A DNA stretch of 33,383 nucleotides. Source: Treponema sp. Its GTDB lineage: Bacteria; Spirochaetota; Spirochaetia; Treponematales; Treponemataceae. Below are positions 1 to 10,182 of the stretch, piece after piece (within the stretch, counting starts at the first letter, position 1; each line of letters begins with the position of its first letter). The DNA lies in NCBI GenBank assembly GCA_017619795.1, contig JAFZRP010000120.1, forward strand, positions 1-33,383, written 5' to 3'. The notes below the pieces were generated by a model, which did not search any database, was not told the DNA's origin, and saw only the letters and a list, made by a program, of their open reading frames with translations. The translations under genes and the position numbers were made by a program.

Positions 1-37
1 ACCTTCTCATAAGGTCTGCAATAAGAAGATAAATTCA

Positions 38-77
38 CCAATAAGGCACTTTTAAGTGCAAAAAAAATACTTATTGG
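38..77 (+). repeat. Nested inverted repeat upstream of the first recombinase
   Basis: An outer 8-bp inverted repeat, CCAATAAG at 38-45 and CTTATTGG at 70-77, encloses a perfect 6-bp hairpin, GCACTT at 46-51 and AAGTGC at 54-59, followed by a run of A. The outer right arm overlaps the first two bases of the GGAGG ribosome binding site at 76-80 that serves the recombinase start at 86. It could be a recombinase-binding core site, an operator, or a structure that masks translation. The arms are plainly visible; the function is inference. Confidence 0.5.
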
Positions 78-85
78 AGGCTTTT

Positions 86-904
86 ATGATAAAGCAGAAT
101 GAACAATCCCCATTTGAGCAGTATTTACGGAAGCAGAATCTTTCTGAAAATACTGTAACTTCTTATCTGTGGACTATTAAGTATTACACAGAAAACTATG
201 AAGATTTTTCAAAAGAAAATCTTCTTGCGTACAAAGGCTGGCTATTGGAATATTTTAAGCCAAAAACTGTAAATCTTCGGATTCAGGCAATTAACAAGTA
301 TCTTGTTTTTATTGGAAAAGATAAAATGCAGCTTAAACAGGTAAAGGTTCAACAAAAGAACTTTCTTGAGAATGTTATAAGCAATGCTGATTATCAATAT
401 TTTAAAGCCCAGCTTAAAGCAGATGGTAATATTGAATGGTATTTTGTTGTTTGGTTTCTGGGAGCAACTGGAGCTAGAGTTAGTGAGCTTACTCAGATAA
501 AAGTTGAACACGTAAATATCGGTTGGTTTGATTTATATTCTAAAGGTGGAAAACTACGTCGTTTGTATATTCCAAAACTATTACGAGAAGAAGCTAAAGA
601 ATGGCTTAATTCAATAAATAGGACTTTTGGTTATGTTTTTCTTAATCGCTTTGGAGAGCGAATAACAACTAGAGGTATTGCAACACAATTAAAAACCTAT
701 GCTGCAAAATATGGCATTAGCACAAAGGTTGTTTATCCTCATTCTTTCCGGCATCGTTACGCTAAAAACTTTCTAGAAAAATTTAACGATATTTCTTTAC
801 TTGCTGATTTAATGGGGCATGAAAGCATTGAAACTACGCGTATTTATTTACGACGCACGGCCAGTGAGCAGCAAGAAATAGTTGATCAGATTGTAACATG
901 GTAA
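86..904 (+). CDS. XerC/D-like tyrosine recombinase (site-specific integrase)
   Basis: A 272-residue phage-integrase-family recombinase. The N-terminal part (about residues 8-90) looks like the SAM-like core-binding domain, and the C-terminal part holds the catalytic set: Arg in GARVSEL (about residue 130), Lys in the SKGGK turn, HSFRH with the His-x-x-Arg pair (about 220), GHESIETT (about 244) and the Tyr nucleophile in TRIYLR (about 253). An upstream in-frame ATG exists at 56, but GGAGG at 76-80 sits correctly for the ATG at 86, so 86 is preferred. It converges on the gene ending at 943, with a hairpin between them. Recombinases of this size commonly lie next to type I specificity genes and invert or exchange them; hsdS is about 1.7 kb away here, so that role is possible but unproven. 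It could also be a cassette integrase. Confidence 0.93.
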   Translation: MIKQNEQSPFEQYLRKQNLSENTVTSYLWTIKYYTENYEDFSKENLLAYKGWLLEYFKPKTVNLRIQAINKYLVFIGKDKMQLKQVKVQQKNFLENVISNADYQYFKAQLKADGNIEWYFVVWFLGATGARVSELTQIKVEHVNIGWFDLYSKGGKLRRLYIPKLLREEAKEWLNSINRTFGYVFLNRFGERITTRGIATQLKTYAAKYGISTKVVYPHSFRHRYAKNFLEKFNDISLLADLMGHESIETTRIYLRRTASEQQEIVDQIVTW

Positions 905-912
905 TTGTTAAG

Positions 913-939
913 TACTCAAGAATGTTAGGTTCTTGAGTA
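913..939. terminator. Bidirectional hairpin between convergent genes
   Basis: Perfect 10-bp arms TACTCAAGAA (913-922) and TTCTTGAGTA (930-939) around a 7-base loop lie between the stop of the recombinase at 904 and the stop of the convergent gene at 943. The placement fits a shared terminator, although the following T tract is short and interrupted. Confidence 0.65.
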
Positions 940-942
940 TTA

Positions 943-1545
943 TTACTCATCTAAAATGAAATCAATGTGTTCTCTGTCTGATTGTAATTGTTTATCTTCT
1001 GGCCTCATAAAATGTATTGTTAATTTACATAGAAGAAGATAAAAGCCCACAAGATTAAGAGAATGTTTTATATGCATTGTATTATTTTTTATACCATCAT
1101 AAAAATATTGTTTTGGCAATGATTGAATATATGAAAAATCTGCAAACATTTCTTCTTCAGATACGTCTGGAAAATACATTTTTCCAAAAAATTTGTTATT
1201 TTTCAATTCAATTACTTGTGATTTCGAAAAACAGCTTTCGGTAAAGGAATAAAATGGTGCAATTAAAATATAATCGTCATTTTCTATATCACACGAGTTA
1301 GAAATAATTAAAACTGTTCGGTTAGCAATATTAATAGAACCATCATTTCCTATTATTGGAACATTCACATTTTCAATAATATCACCTTGGCATATTCCAT
1401 CAAGTTGTTTAATATTATAACATTCGAAGGTTTTCCCCTGCGCATAAAACTGTTCTAAACTATGTTTCGTTTGTTCTTGAACATATGGACTTATCGAAGG
1501 AAATAGAGATGTTACAAAATCTATAAACGCGGTATCAAAAATCAA
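943..1545 (-). CDS. Unknown protein with an SNSCDI motif, third gene of an accessory cassette
   Basis: A 200-residue soluble protein that I cannot assign to a named family. It has a QGDII segment near residue 53, a beta-rich stretch leading into VLIISNSCDIEND (about residues 78-90), and an aromatic-rich C-terminal half. The pattern of a QGD turn followed by a hydrophobic strand and S-x-S-C-D recalls a group of small accessory-island proteins, but that is recollection only. The start codon is TTG at 1543-1545, preceded by AGAGG at good spacing. It lies 11 bases after the 82-residue gene and is the last gene of a run starting at 2533, which suggests co-transcription. No signal peptide or membrane segment is seen. 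The cargo position beside a restriction system makes a defence-related role plausible, as inference only. Confidence 0.8.
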   Translation of the reverse strand: MIFDTAFIDFVTSLFPSISPYVQEQTKHSLEQFYAQGKTFECYNIKQLDGICQGDIIENVNVPIIGNDGSINIANRTVLIISNSCDIENDDYILIAPFYSFTESCFSKSQVIELKNNKFFGKMYFPDVSEEEMFADFSYIQSLPKQYFYDGIKNNTMHIKHSLNLVGFYLLLCKLTIHFMRPEDKQLQSDREHIDFILDE

Positions 1546-1556
1546 GCTAATACCTC

Positions 1557-1805
1557 TTAGAACAATTTTATACCTGTAGGCTTATAAATTTTGCTGATTG
1601 CTTGTGTATAATTTCTTTGTTCTTCAGATGTAAAAGAACGCATATCTGGAAATAACGAAGATGCCATAGAATAAGCTGACGGAGCTTTCTGGTATGAAAT
1701 GATTGGGGGCATAGAATTACAATTACTGTATACATCATAATTTGAAAAAGAAACCTGAGTATCACAAACAGAATTATTCAATCCAATAAAAACCATGCCT
1801 AGCAT
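1557..1805 (-). CDS. Small unknown protein, second gene of the cassette
   Basis: An 82-residue protein rich in Ser, Asn and Tyr, with no recognisable domain and no clear membrane segment. Its ATG overlaps the stop codon of the preceding gene (1799-1805 shared), the arrangement expected for translational coupling; a second ATG lies three codons in. The following gene starts 11 bases downstream. The tight packing with both neighbours is the best evidence that it is real. The function is unknown, and its size would suit a linker or accessory subunit of a three-component system. Confidence 0.65.
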   Translation of the reverse strand: MLGMVFIGLNNSVCDTQVSFSNYDVYSNCNSMPPIISYQKAPSAYSMASSLFPDMRSFTSEEQRNYTQAISKIYKPTGIKLF

Positions 1806-2533
1806 TGAATTTCCCCTTTACTAATTAAATTATCTAAACCTGACTTTAATACATCATCAGCAATTATTAATATTTTTTCAAATGAATCTTTTGTTGTAAA
1901 GTAAGCTCTAGATCTATTTGCAATTTTTCTGTCATTCATATCAAGAGTTATACCAATTTTATTATTCATTTCAGGTAAAATTTGTATACTTTCTAAGTTT
2001 GTAATTTGATTTTGCTGATATCTTTGATTTTGTAGTTGCAAATTAATAAAATATTTATCCTCAAACTCAAAACTTTGTTTTATTAATACATCATATAGGT
2101 TCAAATTTGAAATGAATTTTTTCTTTAAAAATAAGCTTTCAATTTTTGTTACACTTGAATCATCAACTGTTAGTAAAGAATTTACTGTCAGTCCACAATA
2201 TTTGGGGTTTATATTTAATACTTTAAAAAAGTTGAATATTAAATTCACTTTTTTTTCTAAATATGGTTTACAACGTCCAATCCAATCTTCCGAAAAATTG
2301 TTATCAAATCTTGTCGATAATTGTATCATATTTGAAGTAATAACAATCGTTGAAAATTTGTGATGGCTAAATAACACGAAACGGGGAATTTCTACAGGGG
2401 CATCTTTTGGTGTATTAAGAGAAGATATTTCAGGAAATTCACAGGAAAATACATCAGAAACTAATGTACTTTTAGATGAAATATCTGAAATATTGCCAAA
2501 AATGAAAGTTGCTGTACTATATAATACACTCAT
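1799..2533 (-). CDS. TIGR04255-like unknown protein, first gene of the cassette
   Basis: A 244-residue protein. The pattern of a short strand with Pro-rich FPEI, a strand ending in TSNMIQLSTRF, a tryptophan (EDWIGR) before a helix, and then NPKYCGLTVNSLL resembles the sporadically distributed TIGR04255 family as I know it, whose biochemical function is not established to my knowledge. The family match is tentative. It is the promoter-proximal gene of a three-gene run; a terminator-like hairpin at 2576-2606 separates it from hsdS, so the cassette is probably its own transcription unit. The ribosome binding site is weak. AT-rich, like the rest of the element. Confidence 0.75.
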   Translation of the reverse strand: MSVLYSTATFIFGNISDISSKSTLVSDVFSCEFPEISSLNTPKDAPVEIPRFVLFSHHKFSTIVITSNMIQLSTRFDNNFSEDWIGRCKPYLEKKVNLIFNFFKVLNINPKYCGLTVNSLLTVDDSSVTKIESLFLKKKFISNLNLYDVLIKQSFEFEDKYFINLQLQNQRYQQNQITNLESIQILPEMNNKIGITLDMNDRKIANRSRAYFTTKDSFEKILIIADDVLKSGLDNLISKGEIQC

Positions 2534-2575
2534 TTAATAAAATATATCCCTTTTCTTACAAAAAGTCTATTAGTT

Positions 2576-2606
2576 AAAAAAGTTACAACATTAGGTTGTA
2601 CTTTTT
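2576..2606 (-). terminator. Rho-independent terminator at the end of the hsd operon
   Basis: Read on the minus strand, AAAAAGTACAAC (2606-2595) pairs with GTTGT-A-ACTTTTTT (2589-2576) across a 5-base loop with one bulged A, ending in six T. The left arm of the stem overlaps the hsdS stop codon (2605-2607), so termination would be immediate and would insulate the downstream cassette. Confidence 0.75.
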
Positions 2607-4104
2607 AGGAATCTTTAATGCTTATATTTATAATATCGGTATATGCGAACAACTCTTCAATCTTTGAGACAATACGAACTTGTTCATTAATTGGTGGTAA
2701 CGGAATAACTGTTTTGTTTATATCTACAAGGTGTAAGTTTGGAACTCCAATACCAGTCAAATGTGCATTAAACTGATTCTTACAAAAAGGAGAATTAATT
2801 ATATATAACAAATATTGAGGAATGATTAATCCAGAAATAGGACGAATTAATGCAAGAGTGACATAAATATCAAAAACCGTATCATCTCTAACTAATGCTG
2901 CAATTCCTGTTGTTCCATTTTTTGCAAGAAGAATATCATTCTTTTGAGGTGCTAACCGTTTATATAATTCCTCATGCAACTCTTTTGTAATGTATTTTAT
3001 TTTAGACCAGTCGATTTCACCAGAAGTTACATCTTTTGATGATAAGAAAGGTATTCCATTTTCTTTATCTGAATATGTTGGAGTTTTATGTGTACCATCT
3101 GTTATTGGAATAGAACATAAATCAGGAAGTTTTTGCCATATCCAAGTTTCAGGTAATTCAAATGGAATTTCATCTCCAGATAACTTCTTGTAGGGTCTGT
3201 TATCACTTGTCGCAATACGCTTTAAGAGTTTTTCGGCTGGTTCATCGTTCGAATCCTGAGGTACAAGTTTACCATGAATTGCAAGATCCAGGATTTTAGA
3301 CTTTGCCTGTTTAATTGAAGTTTGAAGTTCTTCTTTATCATTTTCTAATAAATTAATTTGTGTAAATATTTGCTCAAAACTATTAACAATATTTTCCTGT
3401 TCATTTTTTGGTGGTATAGGTAATAAAAGTTTTTTGGCATCTTCTGTTCCTAACCGTGGCATTTTTACACCGTAAGTAAGCATATTTACAGTAGAAAGAA
3501 AATATGAAGACATAAGAAGGCATTGTGCATATTTACTGATTAGAACCTTCTTAAAATTCAATGGTAATATTTCAGAAGTACAAAAGCCATCTTTTGGAGC
3601 AATTACAACCTTATTAAGGTATGGTCGAAGTTTGCTGTAAAGAACTTGTCCTTTGAAAAATTTATGTTTTGTACTTTCAGATTTTCGTTCAGAAAATGTT
3701 ATGAATTTTATTATTTTACCACTTTCTTTCTCGATATCCTCAAGATCTAGAATCCAGTCTTCTGGTTTTAATTCTTTTGTATCAACATTGATACATTTTC
3801 CATAATCACAAATCTCTCCCAATCTACACCAAGCCCATCCCTCCGGCACATCAAATGGAATTTCATCTTCAATATCTTTTACCGTTCCATCAGCGAACTG
3901 CTCATAATGCCGTTTATCACTTCCTACGAAGATAAAAGAATCTTTTTTGTCAGCTTTTAATTCGCCTTTTTTAATTTTTTCAGCTTTTTCTTCTCTGATT
4001 TTCTTGAGAAGAACTTCAGCACTCTCATCATTAGGATTTTGAGGAATAAGTTTTCCATGTATTGCTAGGTCTAAAACTTTTTGTCGTAAGGCTTTTGTGT
4101 TCAT
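2605..4104 (-). CDS. hsdS: Type I restriction-modification specificity subunit HsdS
   Basis: A 499-residue DNA-recognition subunit that directs the HsdM/HsdR complex to a bipartite target. Two target recognition domains are visible, each starting with a DEIPFxxPExWxW motif (about residues 80-92 and 308-320). They are separated by a conserved helical spacer; LDLAIHGKL near the N-terminus (about residue 11) is repeated as LDLAIHGKL in the central region (about 270), the usual two-fold symmetry. Each domain ends in an xxPPxNEQ segment. The C-terminus stops soon after IEELFAYTDI, slightly short for the distal helix. Its ATG shares ATGA with the stop of the upstream DUF1016 gene. The two internal repeats are similar at the DNA level and are natural sites for domain exchange. 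Confidence 0.96.
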   Translation of the reverse strand: MNTKALRQKVLDLAIHGKLIPQNPNDESAEVLLKKIREEKAEKIKKGELKADKKDSFIFVGSDKRHYEQFADGTVKDIEDEIPFDVPEGWAWCRLGEICDYGKCINVDTKELKPEDWILDLEDIEKESGKIIKFITFSERKSESTKHKFFKGQVLYSKLRPYLNKVVIAPKDGFCTSEILPLNFKKVLISKYAQCLLMSSYFLSTVNMLTYGVKMPRLGTEDAKKLLLPIPPKNEQENIVNSFEQIFTQINLLENDKEELQTSIKQAKSKILDLAIHGKLVPQDSNDEPAEKLLKRIATSDNRPYKKLSGDEIPFELPETWIWQKLPDLCSIPITDGTHKTPTYSDKENGIPFLSSKDVTSGEIDWSKIKYITKELHEELYKRLAPQKNDILLAKNGTTGIAALVRDDTVFDIYVTLALIRPISGLIIPQYLLYIINSPFCKNQFNAHLTGIGVPNLHLVDINKTVIPLPPINEQVRIVSKIEELFAYTDIINISIKDS

Positions 4105-5201
4105 TCTTCAGATTCTCCATCATCGTGCTGTAGCTGAAAAATTATCTTCTGTTCTTCAATCTCTTTTCTCAATTCATCTTCTGTTGGTAAATATAATTTA
4201 TACTTAGAAGCAAAAATTTGTTCGTTCCCATGCAGAACAGAGTATCTGGCAATATCTTCGTCAGTCTGTGCACAAAGCACTATTCCAAGTGTAGGATTAT
4301 CATCTTTACTTTTCTTAAGTTCATCATACATTCGGATATACATATCCATTTGTCCTACATCTTGATGTGTTATTTTAGTAGTTTTTAAGTCAATCAGAAC
4401 GAAACATTTAAGAATATAATTATAGAAAACAAGGTCGATGTAATAATCCTCTTTTTCTGTATGAATGTGTTGCTGTCTTGCAACAAATGCATATCCTTTT
4501 CCCATTTCCATAAGAAATTTCTGCAAGTTTGTAAGAATTGCACTTTCAAGCTTTGATTCAGATAAATCTGTACTAGTAGAAAAACCTAAGAACTCTGCAA
4601 TAAAAGGATTCTTAACAAACTCAAATTTGTCATTCTGGTACTCAGAAGTCAATGCCTTCATTTCTTCTTCAACAGGTTTTTTATTTTGAGATGATAAAAG
4701 ACGGAAATAATATTGTGAAGAAATATTGCGTTGTAAAGTTTTTACAGCCCAAGTCTGTTCAAAAGCTTCTTTTTCGTACCATGCACGTGCTTCCAAGTTC
4801 TTTTCCTGCATAAGCACTCGGTAATGTGACCATGAAAGCACACCATTGAATTGTCGACACGCCGTGTCGACAATTTTCGGAAATTCCCTGTAAAAGTTCA
4901 AAAAGTGATACAAGTTTGTTCTATCAAAACCTTTACCATAAGTTGCGGTCAATTCTTTTGAAAGCTTTTTTATTACCTCTGTTCCATAGTCTGCACGTTC
5001 CTTATGTGCCAATTCTTCTGCGTCTATTCTCTGTCCTAAAAACCAGTTTCGTTGTACTAATATAGAATCAACTGTTTTAAGTGCAACTTTATGAGATTGT
5101 TCTATGATTGTTTTGGCATCTTGAAAAATATCGTTAGTGTAAGAGTAATTAAACATATCAGTATTTCCAAAATTAATTGGTTGCAATGTGTTTTTATCCA
5201 T
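4101..5201 (-). CDS. DUF1016/YhcG-family PDDEXK nuclease
   Basis: A 366-residue protein of the DUF1016 (YhcG) family. The N-terminal alpha-helical part (about residues 20-180) contains the characteristic RNWFLGQRI, YGKGFDRTNLYHF and LSWSHYRVLM segments. The C-terminal half is a PDDEXK-type nuclease fold with YYIDLVFYN supplying an acidic residue and LIDLKTTK supplying the D-x-K motif (about residues 258-285). It lies between hsdM and hsdS, 3 bases after hsdM and overlapping hsdS by ATGA, so it is co-translated with the restriction system. Family members are often found inside type I loci; the exact role there is not settled. All expected motifs look intact. Confidence 0.92.
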   Translation of the reverse strand: MDKNTLQPINFGNTDMFNYSYTNDIFQDAKTIIEQSHKVALKTVDSILVQRNWFLGQRIDAEELAHKERADYGTEVIKKLSKELTATYGKGFDRTNLYHFLNFYREFPKIVDTACRQFNGVLSWSHYRVLMQEKNLEARAWYEKEAFEQTWAVKTLQRNISSQYYFRLLSSQNKKPVEEEMKALTSEYQNDKFEFVKNPFIAEFLGFSTSTDLSESKLESAILTNLQKFLMEMGKGYAFVARQQHIHTEKEDYYIDLVFYNYILKCFVLIDLKTTKITHQDVGQMDMYIRMYDELKKSKDDNPTLGIVLCAQTDEDIARYSVLHGNEQIFASKYKLYLPTEDELRKEIEEQKIIFQLQHDDGESEE

Positions 5202-5204
5202 TTT

Positions 5205-9454
<4,250 letters not shown>

Positions 9455-9495
9455 AAACTTATCCTGATGTTCTGATAATTCTATATTATTAGATT

Positions 9496-9501
9496 ATTAT
9501 A
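9496..9501 (-). promoter_or_regulatory. Extended -10 promoter element upstream of hsdR
   Basis: On the minus strand TATAAT is preceded by TG with one intervening base (TGTTATAAT), an extended -10 element, about 40 bases before the hsdR ATG. No good -35 hexamer is visible, which extended -10 promoters often tolerate. Confidence 0.5.
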
Positions 9502-9538
9502 ACACATAACTCTGTGTTTTTGTAGATAACGAAGGGAA

Positions 9539-9914
9539 GGAATCCAAGCCTAGCTTGGTCGTGTTCCAACGGCGAAACGTTGGCAGTGATGCAACGGCTG
9601 GACGGTGCTCGGGGTGAGTGAGAAAAAGACTAAAACATTAGGCACCACTTTGTCTGAAAGCCATTTTGTCCAAGCAGGACTGGCTTTCATGACTGGGGTC
9701 GCAATGTTGCGGGATTTTTCGAGAGGCGACGAAACGCCTCTAGGGGCGTTGGGGAATGTCCCTGACGAGTGATCAAGCGGCGAAACGCTTGCCCCACACA
9801 GAAAATGATGGCAAAGCTGAAGCGCAGGCTGTCATTTTCAGTGTGGGGTACACCCAGTTTGGCAAGCCAAATTGTGGTGGATTACGGATTTCAAAGGGAA
9901 TCCGCAACGTTGCG
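9539..9914. repeat. Dense array of hairpins in a GC-richer, gene-free block
   Basis: There is no convincing gene between the hsdR start and the small gene ending at 9920. This stretch is about half G+C by hand count, clearly richer than its flanks, and holds at least eight separate inverted repeats in under 400 bases: 9544-9558 (CCAAGC/GCTTGG), 9566-9583 (CCAACG/CGTTGG), 9656-9688 (GAAAGCCA/TGGCTTTC with an inner GTCC/GGAC), 9700-9711 (CGCAATGTTGCG), 9722-9741 (AGAGGCG/CGCCTCT), 9774-9791 (CAAGCG/CGCTTG), 9792-9848 (two 8-bp arms split by one A.A mismatch), 9851-9879 (about 13 bp with one bulge), 9885-9904 (CGGATT/AATCCG) and 9903-9914 (CGCAACGTTGCG). Possible identities are a transfer origin for the adjacent relaxase, a structured RNA, or a recombination-site array. 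Confidence 0.8.
9566..9791 (+). repeat. Three hairpins sharing a (G/A)CGAAA loop
   Basis: Hairpins at 9566-9583, 9723-9740 and 9774-9791 each have a 6-bp perfect stem and a six-base loop GCGAAA, ACGAAA and GCGAAA on the plus strand. The stems differ (CCAACG, GAGGCG, CAAGCG) yet each is fully matched by its own partner arm. Conserved loops on compensating stems are the expected mark of a structure recognised as single-stranded DNA or RNA. Confidence 0.75.
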
Positions 9915-9919
9915 AGTAT

Positions 9920-10171
9920 TTAGGAAACAGGGAAGATTTCTGCAAAATCCTCATCATCTTCAGCTACTATATCAATAATAGAGCCATCGCAATCAGGAAA
10001 TTTACAGTAAACAAAATGGCTTTCGCCTTCTCTGAATACTCTCAATCCTTTACCCTGAAAAGGACGCCCGCAGTGAATGCACCTGACCCTAGAATCAAGC
10101 TTAAAACCGTATTCTTTTAATTCTGAATACAAAACTTTCGTTTTTATTTTTTCATCTGTAACTAATTCCAT
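9920..10171 (-). CDS. Small zinc-finger-like protein downstream of the relaxase
   Basis: An 83-residue protein containing CIHCG and, about 20 residues later, CKFPDC, so four cysteines are spaced as in a zinc ribbon; the C-terminus is acidic. No named family is recognised. The reading frame extends upstream to 10201, but TAAGGAAG (the relaxase stop codon plus a ribosome binding site) lies just before the ATG at 10169-10171, so that start is chosen. The gene is 11 bases after the relaxase gene and likely co-transcribed with it. A DNA-binding accessory role in mobilization would fit, as inference. Confidence 0.75.
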   Translation of the reverse strand: MELVTDEKIKTKVLYSELKEYGFKLDSRVRCIHCGRPFQGKGLRVFREGESHFVYCKFPDCDGSIIDIVAEDDEDFAEIFPVS

Positions 10172-10182
10172 ACTAATCTTCC

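Noticed and set aside
1..85. Remnant of a second hsdS gene at the left edge
   Set aside because: Translations of this short piece in either direction show no HsdS motif; it is too short to decide.
1568..1765. Alternative minus-strand frame inside the 82-residue gene
   Set aside because: It lacks the start overlap and ribosome binding context that tie the 82-residue gene to its neighbours.
9539..9914. Reading the hairpin block as an integron cassette array
   Set aside because: No convincing pairs of RYYYAAC/GTTRRRY core sites at suitable distances and no small cassette genes; kept only as a remote alternative.
9769..10120. Two short plus-strand reading frames across the hairpin array
   Set aside because: They run through inverted repeats, lack ribosome binding sites and overlap the better-supported zinc-finger gene on the other strand.
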